The position numbers and the translations under genes are program-made. 64,000 nucleotides of DNA from G963676095 sp963676095 (GTDB taxonomy: Bacteria > Bacteroidota > Bacteroidia > Bacteroidales > Prolixibacteraceae): the NCBI GenBank assembly GCA_963676095.1, contig OY781040.1, positions 124,001 through 188,000 of the forward strand, read 5' to 3'. Within the stretch, counting starts at the first letter, position 1, and each line of letters begins with the position of its first letter. Below the pieces are notes generated by a model. That model saw only the letters and a list, made by a program, of their open reading frames with translations. It searched no databases and was not told the origin of the DNA. Shown here piece by piece: positions 45,027 to 53,936 of this stretch.

Positions 45027-46067
45027 TTATTCTCTTATCTTGACCAACAGTGAATTCTCCGTGACTTTTTCTTCTGAAAAACAGAAAGAATCTTCATCTG
45101 ACAATTTTCCGAAGGTCTTCATGTAATCACTCATGATATGATATGCCTTACTCAATGTAGTAAAATCAACTTCATCTTTTTCTCCGGAATGGACATCGGG
45201 ATGGGCAGATTTCACTTTGGTATGGTAAGCTTGCCTGATTTCCCAGGCAGATGCCTTTATATTGAGACCTAAAACATTCCGTGCCTGTTCTATTTCCCTG
45301 AAATTTAGCTCAACCACTTCCAACGTATAAAAGCTGTAACAGGGTAAAGGACCGACATACTTAAAATTCAGTCTTCCCTGAAAATCCTGGTCCAGTTGAT
45401 CCAGTGCTTCTTCAAAGAGAGATATCTTTCCTTTATTGACTAAAAAAGCAACATTCGCAATCATCTGATCATCCATCAACTCGTGCTCTCTTAATTCCTG
45501 ACAAACAGGTTCCAGATGTTTAATGATCCCGGTTCTGGCACTTTCTGACTTTTTATTTAATTTTTCCCGGATCATTTTTCCTATTTGCATCTGATCAGCA
45601 ACAGAAACCTGCTCTTTTGCCATCAACTCCTTCTTGAATTCCGTTATTTCGGGATCGTCTGCAACTGCCTGGATAAGACGGTCAAAATATTTCCACGTCA
45701 CTGCAACATCGACTTCCACCATGTTACCGACTTTTCCAAGAATCTCCATACAAAGAGAATATCCCTTTTCCAGTATTTTGTAAACTTCCGACTGATCCTT
45801 CGACCATGTTCCCAGTTTCATGGGGATTAATATTGCAAATCCAAGGTTCATAACCTGTTCAAGAACCTTCTGATGCTCAATCAGTAACCTGGCCAGCGTT
45901 TCTTTACTGGAATGTGTCAGGTCGGTATATCTCCTTTTTGCGACGATAGCCGATATCTTTTCATAAGAAACAACTTCCAATCCGGTTTCCTTCAGTTCGT
46001 AGAACTGCTCCGGAGAGTAATAGTTGTGTATAATCCCATAAAAATATAAGCAGTTTGTTCCTGTCAT
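45027..46067 (-). CDS. GvpF/GvpL fused to a C-terminal DnaJ domain
   Basis: 346 aa. Residues 1-255 are a GvpF/L protein (CLYFYGIIHN, ILIPMKLGTWSKD, MIANVAFLV, FKYVGPLPCYSFY). Residues 258-320 form a J-domain: helix I/II (ARNVLGLNIKASAWEIRQAY), the HPD tripeptide at 289-291 (SAHPDVHSG), and helix III (FTTLSKAYHIM). A J-domain stimulates Hsp70 (DnaK) ATPase, so this protein could recruit DnaK to hydrophobic GvpA during assembly. That is inference from the fusion. It abuts the CDC48-type ATPase gene (1 bp). Confidence 0.9.
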   Translation of the reverse strand: MTGTNCLYFYGIIHNYYSPEQFYELKETGLEVVSYEKISAIVAKRRYTDLTHSSKETLARLLIEHQKVLEQVMNLGFAILIPMKLGTWSKDQSEVYKILEKGYSLCMEILGKVGNMVEVDVAVTWKYFDRLIQAVADDPEITEFKKELMAKEQVSVADQMQIGKMIREKLNKKSESARTGIIKHLEPVCQELREHELMDDQMIANVAFLVNKGKISLFEEALDQLDQDFQGRLNFKYVGPLPCYSFYTLEVVELNFREIEQARNVLGLNIKASAWEIRQAYHTKVKSAHPDVHSGEKDEVDFTTLSKAYHIMSDYMKTFGKLSDEDSFCFSEEKVTENSLLVKIRE

Positions 46068-46068
46068 A

Positions 46069-48222
46069 TTAAATTGCTGTTGATTTTATCTGATTTTGAT
46101 TTTTTACAAGTTCAATCACTTCTTTAAAGTATTCGTCTGTCAAAATGATCTCATGATCTGAGTTTAACGTTTTTTCACTTCGGGTAATCGCTTCCCTGAT
46201 TGCCAGAGCTGAAGCTTTACGGCAGATAAACTCGATATCCGCGCCGACCATTCCCGAAGTTGCCACAGCGAGTTCATGCAGGTTGACATCTGAGCCTAAT
46301 GGCTTTTTCCGGGTATGAATTTTGAATATAGCTTCCCTGACGCCGGTATCCGGTGCCGGCAATTCAAAGAGCAGATCAAAACGACCGCTTCGGAGCAAAG
46401 CAGGATCAATCAGATCGATCCTGTTGGTCGCGGCCACCACCACCACCCCTTTCAACTCTTCAATTCCGTCCATCTCTGTCAGAAACTGACTGATAACCCG
46501 CTGAATGACATCAGAAGATCCCTCCCCGGAAGTACGCTTCGGAGTAAGACTGTCAATTTCATCAATAAAAAGGATGGATGGAGCAACCTGTTTCGCTTTT
46601 TTGAATAAATCGCGTACCCCCCGCTCCGATTCACCAATATATTTGTTGATGATCTGAGGCCCTTTCACCGAAATAAAATTAACACCGCTTTCATGGGCAA
46701 GTGCTTTTACCAGATAAGTCTTTCCGGTTCCTGGTTTACCATACAATATAATTCCTTTTGGGGGCATGGTAGAAGTCTTCTCATACAGACTGGCATACTT
46801 CAAAGGCCATATTACCGCTTCCTGCAAGGCCTGTTTGATTTCTTCATGTCCTCCGATATCTTCCCACTTCACATCCGGGACTTCCACAAATACCTCGCGG
46901 ATAGCCGAGGGTTCGACCTCTTTCATAGCCTCACGAAAATTATCCATGGTTACTTCCAGGCTTTTTAGCAATTCATAGGGGATCTCTGCCATCTCGAAAT
47001 CGATTTTAGGCAAAATTCTCCTCAGGGCAGCCATAGCTGCTTCCCGTGCAAGTGCTTCCAGGTCGGCCCCGACAAAACCATGGGTAATGTCGGCCAGTTT
47101 CTGAAGGCTAACATCCTCAGCCAATGGGATGCCTCTTGTATGAATCTCCAGAATCTCGAGACGTCCCTTCTTGTCCGGGATAGGAACCGAAATCTCCCGG
47201 TCAAAACGTCCGGGACGGCGTAAGGCCGGATCAATCGTATTCGGAATGTTTGTCGCCCCGATCACGATCACCTTTCCCCTTGATTCCAATCCGTCCATTA
47301 AAGACAGAAGCTGGGCAACCACCCTTTTTTCCACTTGTTTCTCTCCCCCCATGTCTTCTCTCTTTGGCGCGATTGCATCAATTTCGTCAATAAAAATAAT
47401 AGAGGGTGCATGCGCCTGGGCTTCCGAAAATATCTTTCGCAATCTTTCTTCACTTTCGCCATAAAATTTGCCCATAATCTCCGGACCGGATATATTTACA
47501 AAATAAGCATCCGTCTCATTTGCCACAGCCCTTACGATTAATGTCTTTCCCGTTCCGGGAGGGCCATAAAAGAAAACTCCTTTGGGAGGATTGATCCCCA
47601 AACGCTCAAAAACTTCGGGATATCTCAACGGCAGTTCGATCATTTCACGGATACGCTGAACCTGGTTAGAGAGACCGCCTATATCCTCATATGATACTTT
47701 TGATGAACGTTTCCCCGTCGGCTTGGATAATTCAAGTAATACCTGAGTTTCCGGGTTAATCAAAACAACCCCCGATGGGTTATGATCAAGAATCTCATAC
47801 TCAATCGAACGGGCCCCAAATAAAGTTGCACGTACCTTATCCCCTTTTACGACAGGGACTCCGTCGATCAGAGAACCAATATAACGGGCATCGTTGGACT
47901 TGAATGATGACCCGGACAGAGCTTCAGGATGGAGCCGGATCTTTTGGGCCGGTTTATAATCGGTTTTACTGATTTTAACCTTCTCATCAATACTTGTCTG
48001 GGCGTTCCCCCGGGTTATCCCATCGATCTGAATGATTTGCTTTCCCCTTTCGTCAGGAAAACAGGGCATCACCTTTGCGGGAGTTTTTCGTTTCCCTTCA
48101 ATCATAATAATATCACCGGGTATTAATCCGGCACTTTTCATATCTGTCGGATCAATCCGGGCGATTGCCCGTCCAACATCTTTCACCAGTGCTTCTTTGA
48201 CCTTAAAAACCAGATCACTCAT
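46069..48222 (-). CDS. CDC48/VCP-like double AAA+ ATPase
   Basis: 717 aa. The N-terminal CDC48-N type double-psi barrel region (about 1-105, IDPTDMKSAGLIPGDIIMIEG) is followed by D1 with Walker A GPPGTGKT near 220 and FIDEIDAIAP, and D2 with Walker A GKPGTGKT near 490, FIDEIDSLTP and arginine fingers (RPGRFDRE, RSGRFDLL). CDC48-type unfoldases are mainly archaeal and eukaryotic; bacterial forms occur in some gas-vesicle clusters. It could disaggregate or remodel Gvp complexes. Central in the operon, between ArsA-like and GvpF-J genes. Confidence 0.93.
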   Translation of the reverse strand: MSDLVFKVKEALVKDVGRAIARIDPTDMKSAGLIPGDIIMIEGKRKTPAKVMPCFPDERGKQIIQIDGITRGNAQTSIDEKVKISKTDYKPAQKIRLHPEALSGSSFKSNDARYIGSLIDGVPVVKGDKVRATLFGARSIEYEILDHNPSGVVLINPETQVLLELSKPTGKRSSKVSYEDIGGLSNQVQRIREMIELPLRYPEVFERLGINPPKGVFFYGPPGTGKTLIVRAVANETDAYFVNISGPEIMGKFYGESEERLRKIFSEAQAHAPSIIFIDEIDAIAPKREDMGGEKQVEKRVVAQLLSLMDGLESRGKVIVIGATNIPNTIDPALRRPGRFDREISVPIPDKKGRLEILEIHTRGIPLAEDVSLQKLADITHGFVGADLEALAREAAMAALRRILPKIDFEMAEIPYELLKSLEVTMDNFREAMKEVEPSAIREVFVEVPDVKWEDIGGHEEIKQALQEAVIWPLKYASLYEKTSTMPPKGIILYGKPGTGKTYLVKALAHESGVNFISVKGPQIINKYIGESERGVRDLFKKAKQVAPSILFIDEIDSLTPKRTSGEGSSDVIQRVISQFLTEMDGIEELKGVVVVAATNRIDLIDPALLRSGRFDLLFELPAPDTGVREAIFKIHTRKKPLGSDVNLHELAVATSGMVGADIEFICRKASALAIREAITRSEKTLNSDHEIILTDEYFKEVIELVKNQNQIKSTAI

Positions 48223-48259
48223 TTTTATTTCTATTATTTTTTTATCGAATCATACAGAA

Positions 48260-49207
48260 TCAACAAGAATGATCAAAAAGAACTTCCTTCAGTGAGTTCA
48301 ACTGCCCAAAGCCCTTAATTTCTTCGGGAAAGGAAGGAACTTTTGTAATCTCAAAATGCCTCCCGTATGTCTCCCCAATCTGGGTCAGATACTTTTGCTG
48401 GGACTCTTTTTTGCGAAGGCAAAAACTACAGGCTCCCAGTTCCATAACATGATTTATAATTAACTGACGGACCAAGATCCTGCTCTTTTGCAGGTCTGCC
48501 AATAGCCTGTCTGTTTCACGGACGGCCATTGCCTCCGGAATACAAACAGGAATAAATTCACAATGCCTGCTGTCCCGGAGAAGTTCATCGATATGCCTTG
48601 TTGTCTTTTTCAGTTTCAACAGCATATCATCTGTATCATCCGGATAATAGCTGCCGGAAAACCGCGTAACCATGTATCTATATTTCCATCTTATTTGTAC
48701 CGCAACCTTGATCCACTGATCCAGTATTTTCGGAGATGACAGCAATCTTAAAAAATGCCCGGTCGGGGCTGTATCTACTACATATTTTTCAAAATCATGC
48801 TCTTCAATCAAATCCATAATCGTTTTAAAGCTCATCATTTCATCAATCCCGGGAATGGACAAGCTTAACAATTGATTGATATCATCGTTATCCAGACCAG
48901 TAGACGTGTCAAAAAGCTTTTTCAGCTCTGCCTGATGCTGCTGTTTAAACTCTTCGAAGGCTTCATCTGCTCCAATTTCAATAGCTGAAAGAGAATCGAA
49001 TCCTTCTACTTTCCGGAGCTTTGAACCGATAGTTTGGTCCAGGCTGTCAGACACGGAATGGGCAGGATCGGTCGAGACAAGCAGCGTTCTGTACCTCTCT
49101 GATAATTTCATCGCGGTAGCAACAGCACAGCTGGTCTTCCCAACACCACCTTTCCCTCCAAAAAAAATCAATTTAAACTCGTGATCTTCCAGTCCGGATA
49201 GTGCCAT
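48260..49207 (-). CDS. ArsA/Get3-family ATPase
   Basis: 315 aa. Deviant Walker A FGGKGGVGKTSC (about 14-25), switch I STDPAHSVSDSL, and an A-loop/switch II region VVDTAPTGHFLRLL, all typical of the ArsA/Get3 branch. The C-terminal CSFCLRKKE holds a CxxC like the zinc-binding dimer motif of Get3. No arsenic genes are near. Get3 proteins shield hydrophobic segments, so a role in chaperoning hydrophobic GvpA-family proteins is plausible. It is encoded 3 bp after gvpH. Confidence 0.88.
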   Translation of the reverse strand: MALSGLEDHEFKLIFFGGKGGVGKTSCAVATAMKLSERYRTLLVSTDPAHSVSDSLDQTIGSKLRKVEGFDSLSAIEIGADEAFEEFKQQHQAELKKLFDTSTGLDNDDINQLLSLSIPGIDEMMSFKTIMDLIEEHDFEKYVVDTAPTGHFLRLLSSPKILDQWIKVAVQIRWKYRYMVTRFSGSYYPDDTDDMLLKLKKTTRHIDELLRDSRHCEFIPVCIPEAMAVRETDRLLADLQKSRILVRQLIINHVMELGACSFCLRKKESQQKYLTQIGETYGRHFEITKVPSFPEEIKGFGQLNSLKEVLFDHSC

Positions 49208-49210
49208 AAA

Positions 49211-49720
49211 TCATTTTTTTATCCTTATTTCAAGAATACCGTTATTGTATGTCGATGTCAGGTTCTCTTTAACTTCCTTTACAGGAAGCAGCACTTCCTT
49301 ATGAAACTTCCGGAGTTTATTTGCAGCAGAAATCTCCAGTATATCCTCTTTCAGTTCAATAGAAATATCCTCCTCCGCCATCCCCGGCATCTCAGCTATA
49401 ATGATCAATTCATTTCCCTCATCGAATACATCAGTAATCGGGTCCCTCTCTTCATCCACCTTCGGCCCTTCAGGGGTCTTTTTAATGTTGCCAAAGGTTT
49501 CAACCTTCGGGCCTCCGCCTACTGCAGATTTAATGGTAAACCCGTAAACGCCTTTCATCCCCTTCTTGAGGTGCTCCAGATCAATTGTTCCTTCTTTATG
49601 AACCTCTCCTTCTTCAGTAACCTTTCCGGCCAGATCAATTAACTTTTCGATCCCTTTGAATAGTCCGCCCAGTCCTAAGAATTCAAATTCAGATTCTTTT
49701 TTTTCATTTTCCTTTTCCAT
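49211..49720 (-). CDS. gvpH: GvpH-like Hsp20/alpha-crystallin protein
   Basis: About 169 aa from the ATG at 49720. The longer frame to 49828 overlaps the neighbouring gene and lacks family similarity. The N-terminal region (FEFLGLGGLFKGIEKLIDLAGKV) is the GvpH-type lead, and the C-terminal 90 residues are an alpha-crystallin domain (DVFDEGNELIIIAEMPGMAEEDISIEL, then NGILEIRIKK). It is a small heat-shock-like chaperone in the vesicle pathway. In haloarchaea GvpH binds GvpA. Confidence 0.85.
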   Translation of the reverse strand: MEKENEKKESEFEFLGLGGLFKGIEKLIDLAGKVTEEGEVHKEGTIDLEHLKKGMKGVYGFTIKSAVGGGPKVETFGNIKKTPEGPKVDEERDPITDVFDEGNELIIIAEMPGMAEEDISIELKEDILEISAANKLRKFHKEVLLPVKEVKENLTSTYNNGILEIRIKK

Positions 49721-49793
49721 TTGCTTAGATTTTTTACCTGTTATCCGCCTACATTTATAAAACCTTCCTCCATGTTTTACAACGATCCATCTT

Positions 49794-50168
49794 TCAATCG
49801 AAGGCCTCACTGGTTCCCAATTTTTCAATATCCGTCTTCCAATTCTGAGGATCTTTCACGGCAATAAAAGCATTTCTTGCCCGCCCGTTGTCCCACAGAA
49901 TATAAAGTTGAATTATTCTTTTCCCCAGTATCCACCTCCTTTTTACCAGATCCATCCGTTGAATTTGGTCAAGAGGAATCTGAAACAGAACTTTTTGCAC
50001 CTGAACGAAAAGGAGCCTTTGTTCTGTAAGGTATAAATTTCCCAGCTTCCATGATGAAAAAGCACCATTACCTGCATCATAGGAAGCCGTAAAGGAGCGT
50101 AGCATTTTTTCGTTGTCAATAAATGACAGAAACGAAATTTTTCTTTGTATATCTGAAGTAGTCTTCAT
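49794..50168 (-). CDS. Single GRAM/PH-like domain protein
   Basis: 124 aa. GNLYLTEQRLLFVQ, then LFQIPLDQIQRMDLV and IIQLYILWDNG, resemble the GRAM-like beta-sandwich repeats of the fusion encoded at 50722 (there HFYLTDKRLVLYR and YLFLTDKRLFWW). Such domains bind lipids or proteins. It overlaps the Hsp20-like gene by 4 bp. It has no known role in gas vesicles; a recruiting or scaffold role together with the fusion protein is my inference. Confidence 0.65.
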   Translation of the reverse strand: MKTTSDIQRKISFLSFIDNEKMLRSFTASYDAGNGAFSSWKLGNLYLTEQRLLFVQVQKVLFQIPLDQIQRMDLVKRRWILGKRIIQLYILWDNGRARNAFIAVKDPQNWKTDIEKLGTSEAFD

Positions 50169-50722
50169 CTTTTCGGTATATGAAAGGTCAGTGTCTGATT
50201 CTGAAATTGTTTTTTGATTCCCGAACTATCGATATTATCAGGCAACAGAATTTGCTGAATGTGTTCCCTTCCATCTGAATCCTGAAAAATAATATTGGTT
50301 TTCTCCCCTTCAACCTTCAGATGAACATTTTCCTTTTTGCCCCCCTTGAGATCTATAATGATCAGGATTTCATTCTCTTCATCAAAAATGTCTGCAAATT
50401 GTTCCTGGGAAATCACCTCCTTTTTTTCATCTTCTTCATTCAACCACCAGCTGAATAAAACGTTTTCCCCGCTCTCCTTATCAATACGGGATTCCTCAAA
50501 CACCAGTGCCGGCCTTTTTAAAACCACAACAGATTTTGGATTAATGACCTTTTTTATCCTTACCAACGTATTCATCTGGCATGATTCTCCTAAAATCTCA
50601 GTTAGCCGATCCAGCTTGGCATGTTTATATTTCAAAAGGTATGAAAGCACCCTGCAACTACCTGCGTCCAATTCCTGTAAAAGCCTTTCAATCGTCTTGT
50701 TCTCAATATCCGTTGTTTCCAT
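50165..50722 (-). CDS. Hsp20-like protein with N-terminal helical/wHTH-like part
   Basis: 185 aa. Residues 1-55 are helical and resemble a small winged helix (RLLQELDAGSCRVLSYLLKYKHAKLDRLTEIL). Residues 95-185 look like an alpha-crystallin domain (FADIFDEENEILIIIDLKGGKKENVHLKVEG, then NQTLTFHIPKR), parallel to gvpH two genes on. It is a probable second GvpH-type chaperone. Translationally coupled on both sides (1-bp and 4-bp overlaps). Confidence 0.75.
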   Translation of the reverse strand: METTDIENKTIERLLQELDAGSCRVLSYLLKYKHAKLDRLTEILGESCQMNTLVRIKKVINPKSVVVLKRPALVFEESRIDKESGENVLFSWWLNEEDEKKEVISQEQFADIFDEENEILIIIDLKGGKKENVHLKVEGEKTNIIFQDSDGREHIQQILLPDNIDSSGIKKQFQNQTLTFHIPKR

Positions 50723-51861
50723 TATTCTACGGCTACTTTCTGTTTCTCATTTTTATATACCGGACTAACCCACCCACAATTCGGGCAGCCCTTTTCCAAA
50801 AGCTCTTTTACCGGATATTCCTTTCCGCATTCAGGACAGGTCTCTGTCTCTTGTTCCCGAACCGACAATTGCCCCAATGCTTTTTTCCATTCATTAATAT
50901 CCTCAGAATTCCCTGAAAAAGAAGAAACCAACATTGATGGATGACCCGGACGAGTAATTACAAGGAGAACCTTCTCGTCTTTCCTGTTAAGGATACCTTT
51001 GCCATTTTTCATCCCGGAACTAAAACCACTTATTGTTTCAATAGAACTTTCAAAAACGATTTTTCTGTCAAAACCGGACCACCAAAACAACCTCTTGTCC
51101 GTCAGGAAAAGATATCCGGGAATCCAGGTTGTCTGCCTGATCCCTGCGGCTGGTTCCAGATACCACACTTTTCCCTTCCCCTGATGGATAATCTTTTCTT
51201 TTTCCATTAATAATCCGGCTATTTGTTCTTCTTCTTTTGTTTCAGGAATTGCCGGGTTTGCTTGCAAAAGAGATCCATGCTCCTTCACTTTCTGTTCTAT
51301 AGCCTCTTTTAACGGAATCACAGAAGTCGAGTTAATTCGATGGAACTGCTCTTCTTTATCGAAAAGGTATAATATGGGCTTCTTCTGTCCTTTAGCGAGA
51401 AGTTCTTCTTCCTTTAGTGTCAGCATTTTTATATCTTTTATCGCCATCTGAAATATAACTTCTTCAAAGTCGCTGCGATAAAGGACAAGCCGTTTGTCTG
51501 TCAGGTAAAAATGGCCCGGTTTCCATGCCTCATAGCTTCCTTTATGATAATAATAAGAGCCATATAATTTCAGCTCTATTTTCTCCCCTTCAGTAAGAAA
51601 AGGAAGCGGCTTATTTCGATGCTCACTCTCCCAAGCCCGGGTTTTTTGATCCCAGTCCTGCATCACTCCGTATTTGAGCATTGTCTCCATTCCTGCCAAT
51701 GCAGCCTTTAGATTAACTCCCAGAAGAGGAACCCCTGCAACGGAAATAATAAGATCTGCATTAAGGATCAATCCTTTATCCAGTATCCGGTCCAATAAAT
51801 CGACCAAAGTAGCACGTGAATCTCTTGATGGTTCCATCCCGTTATTATTAAACAAACCCAT
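50722..51861 (-). CDS. GvpA/J-domain protein fused to two GRAM-like domains and a zinc ribbon
   Basis: 379 aa. Residues 16-68 are a GvpA/J/M shell-protein domain (LVDLLDRILDKGLILNADLI, VAGVPLLGVNLKAALAGMET). Two GRAM-like sandwiches follow (about 92-185 with HFYLTDKRLVLYR, and 218-332 with YLFLTDKRLFWW). The C-terminus is a zinc ribbon, CPEC at 342-345 and CPNC at 359-362. The family is normally 70-150 aa, so this is a large fusion. It may act as a minor shell or nucleation protein tied to a partner or membrane. It overlaps the neighbouring gvpL by 14 bp. Confidence 0.9.
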   Translation of the reverse strand: MGLFNNNGMEPSRDSRATLVDLLDRILDKGLILNADLIISVAGVPLLGVNLKAALAGMETMLKYGVMQDWDQKTRAWESEHRNKPLPFLTEGEKIELKLYGSYYYHKGSYEAWKPGHFYLTDKRLVLYRSDFEEVIFQMAIKDIKMLTLKEEELLAKGQKKPILYLFDKEEQFHRINSTSVIPLKEAIEQKVKEHGSLLQANPAIPETKEEEQIAGLLMEKEKIIHQGKGKVWYLEPAAGIRQTTWIPGYLFLTDKRLFWWSGFDRKIVFESSIETISGFSSGMKNGKGILNRKDEKVLLVITRPGHPSMLVSSFSGNSEDINEWKKALGQLSVREQETETCPECGKEYPVKELLEKGCPNCGWVSPVYKNEKQKVAVE

Positions 51862-53005
51862 ACGGAGGCCAGGGGCCGGTAAAACGAACCGTGAACCCTT
51901 CTATATTATTAATCTTCTCTAATTCATCTCCCAGTATCTCACTTTCTCCATCAGAAATAAGGCAGGTAAGATTTAGCAACATTTGTTTTTCATCTTCTGC
52001 TTTCTTCGTTTTCTCAACCTTGATATCATTTACGCATCTCTTAATCCTCTCATAAAAATCTTTAAACCGCTTGTCTGCTTCCTTTTCCATCTCTGCCTTG
52101 AGCAGATTCTCCAGTTTTTGCCTGTACATATAAGCGATGCCCTTGGGCTTAGTATTCATCTCCGCTTGTAAATCTTTGATTTCCTGGCTTTCCTGCTCTA
52201 TTTTTTTGGAGATTACTTTCGGATTCCAAAAAACCTGAATCCCGTATTCTGCCTTTCCTCTGATCTTCTCAAACTTGTTCTTCAGGTTATTATAATCGTC
52301 TTCCATCCACTTTTGGGTATTCTCATCCGGTCCTATTTCTTCCGTCTGATGAATAATGGTATCAAAACCAAATGGAAGTACCGTACCGAATTTCTTCCAG
52401 GCAGAGTCTGTTACCTGCTGATGCGTCAGAACCCAACTGGTCATGATCTCCTGTTCATCCGAATTATAAGGTTCTGCCGGACAGTTATGAACCACAGCTG
52501 ACAGATCTTTATAGGGAATGGTATAGACCTCATTTCCGTCTATGCCAATTTTTCCAAGGCTCATTTTTTCTTTACACTCAACGATACAATACAAGTATCT
52601 TCCTTCTCCCTCTCCCGTAGTACCCTCTTTTTTACCGGAGTCGCCAACAATCTCCTCTTTAAGAATATTCTTATTTTCAACACTATTGACATGATTTTCA
52701 CAGTCGCACGTATCCGTTGAAATATCAAGACTGGAGGGAAGATTACAATCCGTTTCCCCGATCGTTTCTGGTCGATATGCTTCAGTGTTACTGCCCTCCG
52801 GTAACGTTGATGTTTCTTCTGTCCCGGAAGATTCTTCTAACAAATCTTCCAATGCCAGCAAAATGGAATTACGGACTTCAGCCTTAAGTTCCGGAAGAAA
52901 AGAAGTCCGGATCACCTCATTAATGATTTCCCGGCTATTGGCAAATACCTCCCGGATTTCTTGCCTAACCATCCATTCAATAATATCTTTTGTCTGTTTC
53001 ATCAT
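51848..53005 (-). CDS. GvpF/GvpL family protein with ~130-aa N-terminal extension (copy 1)
   Basis: 385 aa. Residues about 135-385 are GvpF/L (GRYLYCIVECKEKMSLGKIGID, VLPFGFDTIIHQ, a long charged helix, and FTVRFTGPWPPYGFV at the end). The extension starts with an amphipathic helical block (IIEWMVRQEIREVFANSREIINEVI, LRNSILLALEDLLEE) and continues in a low-complexity acidic linker. The helical block may bind another Gvp. It lies 21 bp after gvpK. Confidence 0.88.
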   Translation of the reverse strand: MMKQTKDIIEWMVRQEIREVFANSREIINEVIRTSFLPELKAEVRNSILLALEDLLEESSGTEETSTLPEGSNTEAYRPETIGETDCNLPSSLDISTDTCDCENHVNSVENKNILKEEIVGDSGKKEGTTGEGEGRYLYCIVECKEKMSLGKIGIDGNEVYTIPYKDLSAVVHNCPAEPYNSDEQEIMTSWVLTHQQVTDSAWKKFGTVLPFGFDTIIHQTEEIGPDENTQKWMEDDYNNLKNKFEKIRGKAEYGIQVFWNPKVISKKIEQESQEIKDLQAEMNTKPKGIAYMYRQKLENLLKAEMEKEADKRFKDFYERIKRCVNDIKVEKTKKAEDEKQMLLNLTCLISDGESEILGDELEKINNIEGFTVRFTGPWPPYGFV

Positions 53006-53026
53006 TAGTAGGACTGCAAAGTGTTC

Positions 53027-53350
53027 CTATATTTTTCCATTCTCTACATCTTCTTTCCATCTCTCCGGATTGAGCATGCGGTCTACCACTTCATCGACAA
53101 TTTCATCCAGACCATCCCTGATCCCTTTTACAGATTCAACGACTCCCTGTTCCTCTTTTATTTCCTCAATCGCAATATCCAAATCCATCAGGCCTTCACC
53201 CAACCGTTCCATTTCTTCGTTGGAAAGACTTCCTCCCTCCATCCTTTTAAAGGCCTGAATTTTAAGGGCATCACGGATAATCTCTGTCAACGCGATTACC
53301 AGACCCAACACTCCTTGCTTCAGATTGTTTTCGTCAATATCGATAGGCAT
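53027..53350 (-). CDS. gvpK: Gas vesicle protein GvpK
   Basis: 107 aa with the GvpK pattern: LKQGVLGLVIALTEIIRDAL at the start, EEMERLGEGLMDLDIAIEEIK in the middle, and an acidic end. GvpK is a required minor protein of unclear mechanism found in nearly all gas-vesicle clusters. Soluble and helical. It follows a small unknown gene by 62 bp. Confidence 0.93.
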   Translation of the reverse strand: MPIDIDENNLKQGVLGLVIALTEIIRDALKIQAFKRMEGGSLSNEEMERLGEGLMDLDIAIEEIKEEQGVVESVKGIRDGLDEIVDEVVDRMLNPERWKEDVENGKI

Positions 53351-53412
53351 ACTTCTCCTCGATTCTATAGCTGAGCTACATTATTTACAAATAGTATTTA
53401 TTTTGTCTAATT

Positions 53413-53805
53413 CTAGTAGCCAATATTCATCGTTCTAAATTCTTCAGTATCATGAGAGTCATCAGCAGAATCCTGCTTATGCACTTTTTTGTTTTCAGAA
53501 TCGACATGATAACCGGTAATTTTTCCTTCATGCAAAGCATCTCTTATCATCTGAGTTTCTTTTGCTATTTCTTTTACTTTAAGAATTTTCAGTCTGGATT
53601 TTGTTAACGCAGCATCTTGTTTTCCTTTCCGTTCTTTTTCCCTGTTTATAATTTCAGAACGTTCCTCCTCTGTTAATATAGGCCCAAATTCTTTTTCCAA
53701 CTCCGTTTTCAGACTCTCTTCTATTCTCGAGGTAATGGAAGGCATGAACTGTTTTCTGGCAACATCCAGGCTGTTTCTTATATCACGGTATGTTTTAATG
53801 CTCAT
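53413..53805 (-). CDS. Small charged hypothetical protein of the gas-vesicle cluster
   Basis: 130 aa, helical and highly charged (IEESLKTELEKEFGPILTEE, REKERKGKQDAALTKSRLK), with a hydrophilic acidic tail. No Gvp family is recognised. Its place between the GvpJ-zinc-ribbon and GvpK genes, in the same orientation, makes a gas-vesicle role likely. It could be a lineage-specific accessory protein comparable to GvpP/Q/T of other taxa. Confidence 0.6.
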   Translation of the reverse strand: MSIKTYRDIRNSLDVARKQFMPSITSRIEESLKTELEKEFGPILTEEERSEIINREKERKGKQDAALTKSRLKILKVKEIAKETQMIRDALHEGKITGYHVDSENKKVHKQDSADDSHDTEEFRTMNIGY

Positions 53806-53936
53806 ACTAGATTTAATTTAAGTTATTGATCTTTTTAATTATATCCTCTTCTGCAAATCCTGAATATGCAATTCTTCATCTTCTGTTTAAAGCCAAAACC
53901 AGTAACATAAAGAGTCTTAGAAAAAATAGTATCTTA

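Noticed and set aside
48260..49207. Arsenite efflux ATPase
   Set aside because: No arsB, arsD or arsR nearby, and the gene is embedded among gas-vesicle genes; the CxxC suggests a Get3-like role.
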